Source: Saccharothrix violaceirubra
GTDB taxonomy: Bacteria > Actinomycetota > Actinomycetes > Mycobacteriales > Pseudonocardiaceae
DNA length: 64,000 bases
Direction of reading: 5' to 3'
Assembly (NCBI RefSeq): GCF_014203755.1
Contig: NZ_JACHJS010000001.1
Coordinates: 2,170,001 to 2,234,000, forward strand
Position numbers and translations under genes: made by a program. Under the pieces are notes generated by a model. That model was given only the letters and a program-made list of their open reading frames with translations, made no database searches and was not told the DNA's origin. Below, piece after piece: positions 45,043 through 52,836 of the stretch; within the stretch, counting starts at the first letter, position 1; every line of letters starts with the position of its first letter.

Positions 45043-47520
45043 GTGAAGCAGAAGAGCACGACGGAGACGAACTACAAGACCATCCGTTCACGGCTCACGG
45101 GTGTCGTCGTCGTCCCCAGCATCGTCCTGCTGGTCATGTGGGCTCTGTTCTCCTCCTACACCGTTTTCGACGGCATCTACCTGCGCGCCGTCGCCGCGGG
45201 CGTGGAAGACGCCTCGATCCCGGCGCTCCAGACCTTCGCCGCGATCCAGAAGGAACGCGAGCTGAGCATGACCACGCTCAGCCAGCCCGGCGCCGTCGTC
45301 AGCGATCTGATCGCCCAGCACCAGGCCACCGACCGCGCGGTCGAGGAGATGCGCAAGGCGTTCGCCGACGTCGCCTCGCAGGCGCCACAGGAGATCGTCG
45401 ACAAGATCGGCGCGCTCAACGCCCTGCTCGACCAGCTGCCCCAGAAGCGCGACCAGCTCGAGTCCAACCGGGTCTCGAAGACCGACGTCTACGACTACTA
45501 CAACAGCGTCCTGGACGCGGGTGACGCGCTGTTCAGCGTGCAGTCCCGGGTCGTGCCCGACGCCGAGTCGATGACCAACGCGGTCACCGCGGCCGACTAC
45601 TTCCGCGCGGCCGACTGGATGTCGCGCGCCACGTCGCTCGCCTCGGGCGCGCTGGCCGCCGGGTCGTTCGGCACCGAGGAGCACGTCGAGTTCGCCACGC
45701 TCGTCGGCGCCTACCACTCCTCGTTCACCACCCTGGAGCCCTACGCGCTGCCCAAGGCGCGCGAGCACTACAGGTTCATGGTCGAGGGCGACGCGTGGAA
45801 GCGGCTCGTCGAACTGGAGAACCGGCTCATCGGCAACGGCTCGCGGCCCATCTCCTCGGTGACGCTCCAGGAGTGGCAGTCGGTCAGCGGCCCGATCTCG
45901 ACCGAGCTGACCGCGCTCGTCGAGGAGCAGTCCACGAGCGCGGTGAGCGTCACGATGGCGCGCGGCGAGAGCAAGTTCCGCACGGTCCTCATCGGCAGCC
46001 TCATCGCCCTGCTCGCCGTGATCATCGGCATCCTGATCGCGATCCGCACGTCCAACCGCCTGGTCAACCGCGCGCTGATCACCCGCCTGACCGCGTTGAA
46101 GAAGGACTCGCTGACCCTGGCGCACGAACGCCTGCCCGACATCGTCGACCGGCTGCGCGAGGGCAAGCACGTCGACGTGGAGGTGGAGGTCCCGCCGCTG
46201 GACTACGGCAGCGACGAGATCGGCCAGGTGGCCGACGCGTTCAACGCCGCCCAGTACACCGCCGTCGCGGCGGCGGTGAAGGAGAGCCAGGCCCGTGAAG
46301 GCGTGAACCGGGTCTTCCTCGACATCGCGCACCGCAACCAGGGCCTGGTGCACCGCCAGCTCAAGATCCTGGACAAGCTGGAGCGCGAGGAGGAGAACCC
46401 CGAGCAGCTCGACGCGCTGTTCCAGCTCGACCACCTGGCCACGCGCGCCCGGCGCAACGCCGAGAACCTGATCATCCTCGCGGGCGAGCAGCCCGGCCGG
46501 CAGTGGCGCAAACCCGTGCGGCTGCTGGACGTGCTGCGCGCGGCCGTGGCCGAGACCGAGCAGTACGTGCGGGTCAAGGTCAACCCGGTGCCCGACACCG
46601 CGCTCGTCGGCGCGGCCGTCGCGGACACCATCCACCTCATCGCCGAGCTGGTCGACAACGCCACCGCGTTCTCGTCGCCGCGCTCCCAGGTGCAGGTGCA
46701 CGCCAGCGAGGTGCCGCAGGGCGTCGTCGTCGAGATCGAGGACCACGGCCTGGGCATCAACCCGGAGGACCGCGAGCAGCACAACGCGATGCTCGCCGAC
46801 CCGCCGGAGTTCGACGCGATGCGCCTGCGCGGCGAATCGCGGCTGGGCCTGTTCGTGGTCGCCCGACTGGCCGCCCGCCGGGGCATCCACGTCGAACTGC
46901 GCGAGTCGCCCTACGGCGGCACGCTGGCCCTGGTGGTCGTCCCGTCGGCGATCGTCGCCGGGCCGAACGCCGCGGTCGAACCGGCGGAGACGCGCGAGCT
47001 GCCCCGCCGGACGCTCCCCGACGACCACCCCATCCCGGAGCAGGTTGACGAACCGGTGCAGGATGCCAGGTTTCCCGACACGTCCCGTGAACTCGAAGGC
47101 TTCTGGGCCCAGGCCGAGGCGGCGGCCAACCAGCGCCCCGCCGGGGTCGATCCCCACCCAGCGCCGGAGCGGGTGAGCGGGAACGTCGACCTGTCGGCGC
47201 CGCCCGGCCTGGAACTGTCCGGCGAGCTGGACCTGTCGTCGCACAGCGGCGACCTGGCCCTGCCGCAACGCAAGCGCCCACCCGCCGGCGAACCGCCGCC
47301 CGCCACACCCGGGGCCGCGGTCGACCGTCCCGAACTGCCGCGCCGACGTCGGCAGCAGAACCTGGCGCCCCAGTTGGCGCGCAACGATTTCCACCCTTCG
47401 CCCGAACCGCTCGCCGAGGTCGACCCCGTGAAGTCCGCCGAGAAGTCCCGCAAGGGCCTGTCGGCGTTCCAGCGGGGAACACGCGATGCCCGTGGCACAA
47501 GCGACGACCGGGAACGCTGA
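45043..47520 (+). CDS. cvnA: Conservon sensor kinase-like protein CvnA
   Basis: An 825-residue membrane protein that opens the conservon. It has an N-terminal helix (VVVVPSIVLLVMWALFSSYTV), an extracytoplasmic sensor of the nitrate/nitrite-sensing type (about 50-310), a second helix (IGSLIALLAVIIGILIA), HAMP, and a helical segment REGVNRVFLDIAHRNQGLVHRQL in place of the usual H-box. A HATPase domain has ELVDNATAFSSP and EIEDHGLGI, and a disordered Pro/Arg-rich tail of about 170 residues ends the protein. Phospho-acceptor His identity is unproven in this family. CvnA proteins feed a GTPase module (B-C-D). Confidence 0.92.
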   Translation: MKQKSTTETNYKTIRSRLTGVVVVPSIVLLVMWALFSSYTVFDGIYLRAVAAGVEDASIPALQTFAAIQKERELSMTTLSQPGAVVSDLIAQHQATDRAVEEMRKAFADVASQAPQEIVDKIGALNALLDQLPQKRDQLESNRVSKTDVYDYYNSVLDAGDALFSVQSRVVPDAESMTNAVTAADYFRAADWMSRATSLASGALAAGSFGTEEHVEFATLVGAYHSSFTTLEPYALPKAREHYRFMVEGDAWKRLVELENRLIGNGSRPISSVTLQEWQSVSGPISTELTALVEEQSTSAVSVTMARGESKFRTVLIGSLIALLAVIIGILIAIRTSNRLVNRALITRLTALKKDSLTLAHERLPDIVDRLREGKHVDVEVEVPPLDYGSDEIGQVADAFNAAQYTAVAAAVKESQAREGVNRVFLDIAHRNQGLVHRQLKILDKLEREEENPEQLDALFQLDHLATRARRNAENLIILAGEQPGRQWRKPVRLLDVLRAAVAETEQYVRVKVNPVPDTALVGAAVADTIHLIAELVDNATAFSSPRSQVQVHASEVPQGVVVEIEDHGLGINPEDREQHNAMLADPPEFDAMRLRGESRLGLFVVARLAARRGIHVELRESPYGGTLALVVVPSAIVAGPNAAVEPAETRELPRRTLPDDHPIPEQVDEPVQDARFPDTSRELEGFWAQAEAAANQRPAGVDPHPAPERVSGNVDLSAPPGLELSGELDLSSHSGDLALPQRKRPPAGEPPPATPGAAVDRPELPRRRRQQNLAPQLARNDFHPSPEPLAEVDPVKSAEKSRKGLSAFQRGTRDARGTSDDRER

Positions 47521-47566
47521 CAGCGCAGTGGCCGGATGGACCGGAAACCGGAAAGGCAGAACGGCG

Positions 47567-48001
47567 ATGAACGACATGACCAGCCAGCACAAGGAACTGA
47601 ACTGGTTGTTGGAGGACCTGGTCGGCCGGGTGGTCGGGGCCCGGCACGCGGTGGTGCTGTCCGCGGACGGCCTGCTGCTCGGCCGTTCGCCCGGACTGTC
47701 CAAGGACGACTCGGACCACCTGTCCGCGATGGCGTCGGCGTTCCAGAGCCTCGCGCGCGGCACCGGCCGCCACTTCGGCGGCGGCGCGGTGCGGCAGACC
47801 ATCGTCGAGATGGAACACGCCTACCTCTTCGTCACGGCGGCGGGCCACGGCGCGTGCCTCGCGGTGCTCGGCGAGGAGGACTCCGACATGGGCATGATCG
47901 CCTACGAGATGAACATGCTCGTCAAGCGGGTCGGCACGTACCTGTCGTCGGCACCGCGCGGCACCGCGACGACCCTGCCCGCCGCCCGCAGGTCCTCCTG
48001 A
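47567..48001 (+). CDS. cvnB: Conservon roadblock/LC7 protein CvnB
   Basis: A 144-residue roadblock/LC7-fold protein, KELNWLLEDLVGRVVGARHAVVLSADGLLLGRS, related to MglB-type GTPase-activating or scaffold proteins. ATG at 47567 begins the fold and is preceded by GGCAGAACGGCG; it lies 46 bp after cvnA. The stop overlaps cvnC (TGATG). It probably links the sensor to the GTPase CvnD. Confidence 0.93.
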   Translation: MNDMTSQHKELNWLLEDLVGRVVGARHAVVLSADGLLLGRSPGLSKDDSDHLSAMASAFQSLARGTGRHFGGGAVRQTIVEMEHAYLFVTAAGHGACLAVLGEEDSDMGMIAYEMNMLVKRVGTYLSSAPRGTATTLPAARRSS

Positions 48002-48372
48002 TGAGCGGCCGGGAGGACTGGTGGTACGACGAGGCGGCGGGTCCGCTGGTCCGTCCGTACGCGATGGTGCGCGGCCGGACCCGGCCGTTGCGCCCGGAGC
48101 TGCACCTGGTCACCCAGGTGCGCGCCATGCCGTCGCCCGCCGACCCCGAGGCGCTGTCGGTCGAGCACCTGGAGATCATGGAGCTGTGCCGCCGCCCGTT
48201 GTCGGTCGCGGAGGTCGCCGCCTACCTCGACGTGCCGCTGGTGGTGGTGAAGGTGCTGCTCAGCGACCTGATCCAGCGCGGTGACGTCGTCATCCGAGAC
48301 CCTTCCCGTGTCCCGCTCGTGCCGGACCGGAACCTGTTGCAGGCAGTGCTGGATGGTGTCCGTGGAATCTGA
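48001..48372 (+). CDS. cvnC: Conservon DUF742 protein CvnC
   Basis: A 123-residue DUF742 protein: LVRPYAMVRGRTRPLRPELHL at the N-terminus, then a winged-helix-like part (VEHLEIMELCRRPLSVAEVAAYLDVPLVVVKVLLSDLIQRG) ending in NLLQAVLDGVRGI. It overlaps cvnB by one base and cvnD by 11 bases. DUF742 proteins always accompany conservons; their exact role is unclear. Confidence 0.94.
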   Translation: MSGREDWWYDEAAGPLVRPYAMVRGRTRPLRPELHLVTQVRAMPSPADPEALSVEHLEIMELCRRPLSVAEVAAYLDVPLVVVKVLLSDLIQRGDVVIRDPSRVPLVPDRNLLQAVLDGVRGI

Positions 48373-48946
48373 GCGACCGGGCGGGGAACTGCTGGTCCCC
48401 ACCCCTGTCAAGATCGTCGTGGCCGGCGGTTTCGGCACCGGCAAGACGACCATGGTCAACTCGGTCAGCGAGATACCGCCGCTGCACACCGAGGAGTTGC
48501 TGACCGAGGCGGGCGTCGGCGTCGACGACGTCGTCGGCCTGGAGACGAAGGAGACCACGACGGTCGCCCTCGACTTCGGCCGGATCACGATCAACCCCGA
48601 AGTCGTGCTGTACCTGTTCGGCACGCCGGGCCAGAACCGGTTCTGGTTCATGTGGGACGAGTTGGCCTACGGCGCGATCGGCGCGGTGATCCTGGTGGAC
48701 ACCCGGCGGCTGGACTCCAGCTTCCCGTCGATCGACTTCTTCGAGCGCCGGGGCATCCCGTTCATCATCGCGGTGAACTGCTTCGAGGGCGCCCACCGGT
48801 ACCGCGCCGAGGAAGTACGGCGTGCGCTGGACCTCGACGAGGGCATCCCGATGGTGCTGTGCGACGTGCGCGACCGCGAGTCGGCCAAGAACGTCCTGGT
48901 GAGCCTGATCCAGCACACCATGGACCGGTTGGACGCGATGGCGTAG
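48362..48946 (+). CDS. cvnD: Conservon small GTPase CvnD
   Basis: A 194-residue Ras-like/MglA-type GTPase. The P-loop is VVAGGFGTGKTTMVNSVSEI, switch-II/G3 region LYLFGTPGQNRFWFMW, and G4-like IAVNCFEG. GTG at 48362 gives the usual length and N-terminus (VESERPGG); in-frame ATG at 48353 and GTG at 48356 are alternatives. The FGTPGQ motif has Gln where Ras has the catalytic Gln. It closes the conservon operon. Confidence 0.93.
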   Translation: MESERPGGELLVPTPVKIVVAGGFGTGKTTMVNSVSEIPPLHTEELLTEAGVGVDDVVGLETKETTTVALDFGRITINPEVVLYLFGTPGQNRFWFMWDELAYGAIGAVILVDTRRLDSSFPSIDFFERRGIPFIIAVNCFEGAHRYRAEEVRRALDLDEGIPMVLCDVRDRESAKNVLVSLIQHTMDRLDAMA

Positions 48947-49047
48947 CGCGGAGGACGTCCGCGAACTCGTCACCAGGTGCGCCCGTCGCGCCCTGACGGG
49001 GAGGACACTCGCCGAGGTCGCATTCCATCACCGGATCGGACTCCACG

Positions 49048-49572
49048 ATGGAACACCTCTCCCGGCGTTCGACGCTGCTCGGCGGCTTGGCACTCGGCAT
49101 CGCCTCGGTCTTCGCGGTCACCGGCACGGCCTCGGCCGTCGGCGTGCAGTGGGGTTGGCGGTACTGCCGAGACTGCAAGGGCTTGTTCTATGGCGGCGCG
49201 GGCAACGGCGTCTGCACGGCGGACGGCAATGGCCACGACCCGAGTCTCAGCGGCGACTACGGCTTGGAGTACGCCTACAACCCGGTTCCTGCGGACTACC
49301 AGTCGGACTGGCGGCTCTGCGTCAGGTGCCAGGGCCTGGCGTACGACTCGCCGGGCGGCGTCTGCCCGTCCGACGGGGAGCGCCACAGCACCGTGGGCAG
49401 CTACGACTACGCGCTCTACCACGGATCCGGGTATCCGTGGCGGCAGGGCGACTGGCGCCACTGCATCCGTTGCCAGGGCCTGCACTACGCCGGGGTCACC
49501 CCGCTCGGCTGGTGCCCGGCGATCGGGCGGCACAGCACGCAGGGCAGCCTCGCGCACCGGTTGCTGTCGTAG
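49048..49572 (+). CDS. Exported protein with three CxxC repeats
   Basis: A 174-residue protein. The N-terminus HLSRRSTLLGGLALG looks like a twin-arginine (Tat) signal and ends near ASAV. The mature part has three copies of a module: W-(R)-x-C-x2-C-x-G-L-x-(Y/F), seen as WRYCRDCKGLFY, WRLCVRCQGLAY and WRHCIRCQGLHY. Each module is followed by a Gly-rich stretch with another Cys (GVCTADG, GVCPSDG, GWCPAIG) and a His. Four-ligand zinc sites or iron centres are suggested, which would explain Tat export of a folded protein. A terminator follows. The family was not recognised. Confidence 0.82.
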   Translation: MEHLSRRSTLLGGLALGIASVFAVTGTASAVGVQWGWRYCRDCKGLFYGGAGNGVCTADGNGHDPSLSGDYGLEYAYNPVPADYQSDWRLCVRCQGLAYDSPGGVCPSDGERHSTVGSYDYALYHGSGYPWRQGDWRHCIRCQGLHYAGVTPLGWCPAIGRHSTQGSLAHRLLS

Positions 49573-49587
49573 TCGATTGTCGCGCAG

Positions 49588-49615
49588 CCGGGCGGGACGC
49601 AGCCGTCCCGCCCGG
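49588..49615. terminator. Terminator hairpin
   Basis: Perfect 11-bp stem, arms 49588-49598 and 49605-49615, 6-base loop, 16 bp after the CxxC-repeat gene. Confidence 0.8.
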
Positions 49616-49684
49616 ACTCGATGTCATGGATTCGCCTGGCAACAGCGGGTTTCCTGGTCGAGGCGATCGGCGACACCACGGCTG

Positions 49685-49969
49685 TCAGTCGTCGATGATC
49701 TCGAACAGGACGTGGAAGAGGACGGTGTCGAACACCGACAGGACACCGGCGACGAAGCACGCCCCGGGATGCAGGTCTCCATCGCACACGCGTGTCACGG
49801 TCGATCGGTTGAGCCCGATCGCCAACGACAACGCGTTGTCCGATCGGTAGCCGGCCTGACGGGCGAATGTCCGGAACGCCTCACCCTCGCCACGGAGCCG
49901 GACCCGTTTCCTCCGGGCACGTACCTGCTTGACGCGCTGGGGCACGGAAGCGGTCAGGCAACCGGGCAC
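49685..49969 (-). CDS. Small HTH regulator
   Basis: A 94-residue protein with a basic N-terminus (VKQVRARRKRVRLRGEGEAF) and an HTH of the type ALSLAIGLNRSTVTRVCDGDLHPG, followed by FVAGVLSVFDTVLFHVLFEIIDD. The pattern resembles actinobacterial XRE-like regulators of about this size. GTG at 49969 overlaps a 44-residue frame upstream. A hydrophobic C-terminal helix may mediate dimerisation. Its partner and targets are unknown. Confidence 0.65.
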   Translation of the reverse strand: MPGCLTASVPQRVKQVRARRKRVRLRGEGEAFRTFARQAGYRSDNALSLAIGLNRSTVTRVCDGDLHPGACFVAGVLSVFDTVLFHVLFEIIDD

Positions 49970-50088
49970 GAGGCGAGGTACTCGACGAGGTGATCGTGCG
50001 GTTTCGACGCGGCCAGATGGGTCAGGACGAGGTCCAAGTCGCCGTCGTACCCGATCTCGATCTCCTCCGGCGAGGTCCGGACGTTCAT
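49954..50088 (-). CDS. Possible 44-residue protein upstream of HTH gene
   Basis: A frame beginning MNVRTSPEEIEIGYDGDLD and ending LASCPVA, overlapping the HTH gene start by 16 bp. The protein-like composition continues upstream in frame for about 45 codons (SSYIKIYGDAP just before the ATG) until a TAG, but that part has no ATG, GTG or TTG start. Either the ATG at 50088 is the real start or a longer ancestral gene has lost its start. Not recognised. Confidence 0.4.
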   Translation of the reverse strand: MNVRTSPEEIEIGYDGDLDLVLTHLAASKPHDHLVEYLASCPVA

Positions 50089-50317
50089 CGGGGCGTCCCC
50101 GTAGATCTTGATGTAGGAGGACTGGCGGACAGGTTCATGCGATGCTCCGTTCTCCGATTTGGCACCGGCGGGACTCGACGCGAGTCCCCGCCGGCCGCGG
50201 CCACCAGCCGAATCTCCAATCCGGTCGGCCGCGAGCCGAGACTAGACCTTTCATTGAAAGCTACTACTGTCCGTAGATCTCGAAGGCCGGTCCCGGCAGT
50301 GGTGCAGACTGCGCCGC

Positions 50318-51343
50318 ATGACGCATGAGGCCCTCGACCCTGTGATCGCACGGCTGCTGTGCGGAGAACTGGCGCGGCGGCTCCGCGTGGAAGCAGGGCT
50401 CGACCCCGGCACGGCCTCCCGGGACCTCCGTGAGGTCATGCCGAGCTTCTAGGCCACCAAGCTCCAGAAGATCGAAGGTGGTGTTGTCGGCACGACCGAT
50501 GCGGACGTGGACGCGATGATCAGGACGTACCTACCGACAGCGGAGAAGGCCGACCAGTTCCGGACTCTGGCGCGACTTTCCCGGCAGCGGTCCCGTCCGC
50601 GCAAAGTCGTCGGCGCGCGTGACCATCGATACCTGTCGTTGGAGCGCTACGCTTCCGAGATCCGGATGGTCTACAACGAGATTCCAGGCTTGGCGCAGAC
50701 AGAGGAGTACGCTCGCGCGGCGCTTCTGGGATCCCCCACGATCGTGGCATCGACCGTGCAGGCCGTCGCTGCGGAACGAGCCGAGCGCGGTCGCAACGTC
50801 CTGCACGCGAACGGACCCCGAGTGTGGATCGTGCTTGGCGAAGATGCCTTGGACCGATCGAGCGGCGGACCGGAAGTCCTGCGACGCCCACTCGAACACC
50901 TGCGGACGTTGGCCGCGTTGCCGAACATCACGCTTCGCGTCATCACTCGCGCGGCAGGCAACGTCGCCGGGCTGAGCGCCGGCTTCACGCTCCCGCACAC
51001 GGATGTGGGACTGGCTTTCGCCTACATCACCGAGCCGCTCAAGGGCGACTACGTCCGCGCGGAGGACGACCACATGACGATCTTCGAGAACTCCTGGGCG
51101 TGCGCGGCTTCGGAGAAGGATTCGGCGGCGATACTTGAAGCCCGAATCTCCGACCGACACGACCGCCAGGGGCAGAACGAATGTGGGACTTGGCGACCGG
51201 ACTTCCGGACATGCGATGGCGCAAGGCAAGGCGGTCCAACACCGGCAACGACGCGCGGTGCGTGGAAGTCGCGAACGGGCTGCGGGCCGTGCGCGACAGC
51301 AAGAACCCCGATGAGGCGGTGTGGTTTCCGCCTGCCGCACTGA
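50318..51343 (+). pseudogene. XRE-family HTH/DUF5753 regulator interrupted by amber stop
   Basis: In frame from ATG 50318, the HTH of a DUF5753-type regulator reads LARRLRVEAGLDPGTASRDL...MPSF. It then meets TAG at 50450-50452 and continues without a frameshift as ATKLQKIEGG and the whole DUF5753 domain (LSLERYASEIRMVYNEIPGLAQTEEYARA to DHMTIFENSWACAASEKDSA). The stop falls at the HTH recognition helix, where relatives have Ser or Trp (one-base changes TCG or TGG to TAG). The C-terminus also runs about 55 codons past the normal domain end into the DUF397 gene. Both signs point to decay, though a GTG/ATG restart after the stop could express the ligand domain alone. Confidence 0.8.
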
Positions 51344-51375
51344 GCCGTTTCCTGTCCGCCGTCAAGGGATCCTGA
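51181..51375 (+). CDS. DUF397-family protein
   Basis: A 64-residue DUF397 protein with the signature MRWRKARRSNTGNDARCVEVA...LRAVRDSKNPDEAVWFPP and a C-terminal FLSAVKG. DUF397 genes follow XRE/DUF5753 regulators in actinomycetes and are thought to act with them (BldB-related partners). Here the upstream regulator is broken but the partner is intact. It overlaps the aberrant 3' end of the regulator frame by 163 bp. Confidence 0.88.
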   Translation: MWDLATGLPDMRWRKARRSNTGNDARCVEVANGLRAVRDSKNPDEAVWFPPAALSRFLSAVKGS

Positions 51376-51383
51376 GTGCGGAC

Positions 51384-51414
51384 GGGCCGCGTCCGGCGAT
51401 GTCGGACGCGGCCC
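51384..51414. terminator. Bidirectional terminator hairpin
   Basis: Perfect 12-bp stem, arms 51384-51395 and 51403-51414, 7-base loop, between convergent stops at 51375 and 51459. Confidence 0.85.
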
Positions 51415-51458
51415 GGAGGGCGGTCGTCGGGGGCGGACCCGACGACGTCGCCACCGTT

Positions 51459-52826
51459 TCAGTCCACCGGCGCCAGGCGGCAGTTGAAGTGCCGCAGCAG
51501 GGGCGGGATCTCGGTCAGCCGGTAGCCGCGCACCCGCTCGGGGTTCTTGGCGATCGCGGCCAGGATCTCGCCCACGTACTCCAGGTGGCTCTGCGTGTAG
51601 ACGCGGCGCGGGATGGCCAGGCGCACCAGCTCGTACGGCGCCGGCTTCACCAGCCCGCCCGCCTCGTCGAGTTCGCCGAGGTAGAGCGAACCGAGTTCGG
51701 CGCAGCGGATGCCGCCCTCCAGGTACAGCTGCGTGGCCAACGCGAAACCGGGGAACCGGCTCGGCGGCAGGTGCGGCAGCAGGCGGCCCGCGTTGAGGTA
51801 CAGCGCGTGCACGCCGGTGGGCCGGACGCTGTCGACCCCCGCCTCCGCCGCGAGGTCGGCCAGGTACGCGGTCTGCTCGGCCCGGGCGCGCAGGTACTCC
51901 GGCTCGGTGACCTCCAGCAGGCCCTGCGCGATCATCTCCAGGTCCCGCCCGGACAGTCCACCGTAGGTGCGGAAGCCCTCGCCCGCGATGACCAGGAGTT
52001 CGCACCGCTTGGCCAACTCCGGGTCGCGCAACGCCAGCAACCCTCCGATGTGGACGATCGCGTCCTTCTTCAGGCTGACCACGGCGCCGTCCGCGATCCG
52101 GAACGCCTCCTCGGCGACCTGGCGCGGGGTGTGGTTCTCGTAGCCGGGTTCCCGCTGCGTGACCAGCCACGCGTTCTCCGCGAACCGGGCCGCGTCGAGG
52201 AAGAACGGGACGCCGTGCCGTCTGCTGATCTCGGCCGCGGCCCGCAGGTTCGCCATGGACACCGGCTGTCCGCCGCCGCCGTTGTTCGTGATCGTCATGA
52301 GCACGAGGGCGACGTCGTCCGGACCGGACAGCTCGGCTTCCAGGGCTTCCAGGTCGATGTCGCCCTTGAACGGCGCGTCGCTGTCCAGGTCGCGGTACGC
52401 CGCGCAGGGCAGGTCCTTCGCCGTGCAGCCGCGCAACTCCACGTTGGCGCGCGTGGTGTCGAAGTGGGTGTTGCTCAGGACCGTCTGACCCGGCTTGAGC
52501 AACGTGCCGAACAGGACCCGCTCGGCCGCCCGGCCCTGGTGCACGGGGTAGATGTGCGGGAAGCCGGTGAGGTCGGCGACCACGTCGCGGAACCGGTGGA
52601 ACGACCGGGCACCCGCGTACGTCTCGTCGCCGCGCAGGCCGGCCGCCTGCTGCTCGGCCGACAGCGCGCCGGTGCCCGAGTCGCTGAGCAGGTCGATGGT
52701 CACCACGTCGGCGTCGAGGTTGAACGGGTTGTACCCGGCCTCCTCCAACGCGCGCTCACGCCGCTCCCGGGTGGTGATCGGGATCGGCTCGACGACCTTG
52801 ATGCGGTAGGGCTCGAAGGTGGGCAA
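51459..52826 (-). CDS. tnaA: Tryptophanase (tryptophan indole-lyase family)
   Basis: A 455-residue PLP-dependent beta-eliminating lyase. It aligns from the first residues with E. coli TnaA: EPYRIKVVEPIPITTRERRE, IDLLSDSGTGALS, RGDETYAGARSF, VHQGRAAERVLF, TITNNGGGGQPVS, LDAARFAENAWL. PLP lysine is Lys254 in SLKKDAIVHIGG, and the C-terminus LRHFNCRL matches too. A TTG start at 52826 is chosen: it has AGGAGCC upstream and lies 11 bp after the prenyltransferase stop; a longer reading would overlap that gene. It would release indole or act on (prenyl)tryptophan. Tyrosine phenol-lyase is the alternative, less favoured because of context. Confidence 0.92.
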   Translation of the reverse strand: MPTFEPYRIKVVEPIPITTRERRERALEEAGYNPFNLDADVVTIDLLSDSGTGALSAEQQAAGLRGDETYAGARSFHRFRDVVADLTGFPHIYPVHQGRAAERVLFGTLLKPGQTVLSNTHFDTTRANVELRGCTAKDLPCAAYRDLDSDAPFKGDIDLEALEAELSGPDDVALVLMTITNNGGGGQPVSMANLRAAAEISRRHGVPFFLDAARFAENAWLVTQREPGYENHTPRQVAEEAFRIADGAVVSLKKDAIVHIGGLLALRDPELAKRCELLVIAGEGFRTYGGLSGRDLEMIAQGLLEVTEPEYLRARAEQTAYLADLAAEAGVDSVRPTGVHALYLNAGRLLPHLPPSRFPGFALATQLYLEGGIRCAELGSLYLGELDEAGGLVKPAPYELVRLAIPRRVYTQSHLEYVGEILAAIAKNPERVRGYRLTEIPPLLRHFNCRLAPVD

Positions 52827-52836
52827 CGCGGGGCTC

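Noticed and set aside
50450..50452. Programmed read-through or recoding of the TAG codon
   Set aside because: No recoding signal is visible and pyrrolysine use is not expected here; a nonsense mutation or sequencing error is simpler.
49573..51458. Prophage or integrated element
   Set aside because: Only small regulators are present; no integrase, structural gene, attachment repeat or tRNA was found.
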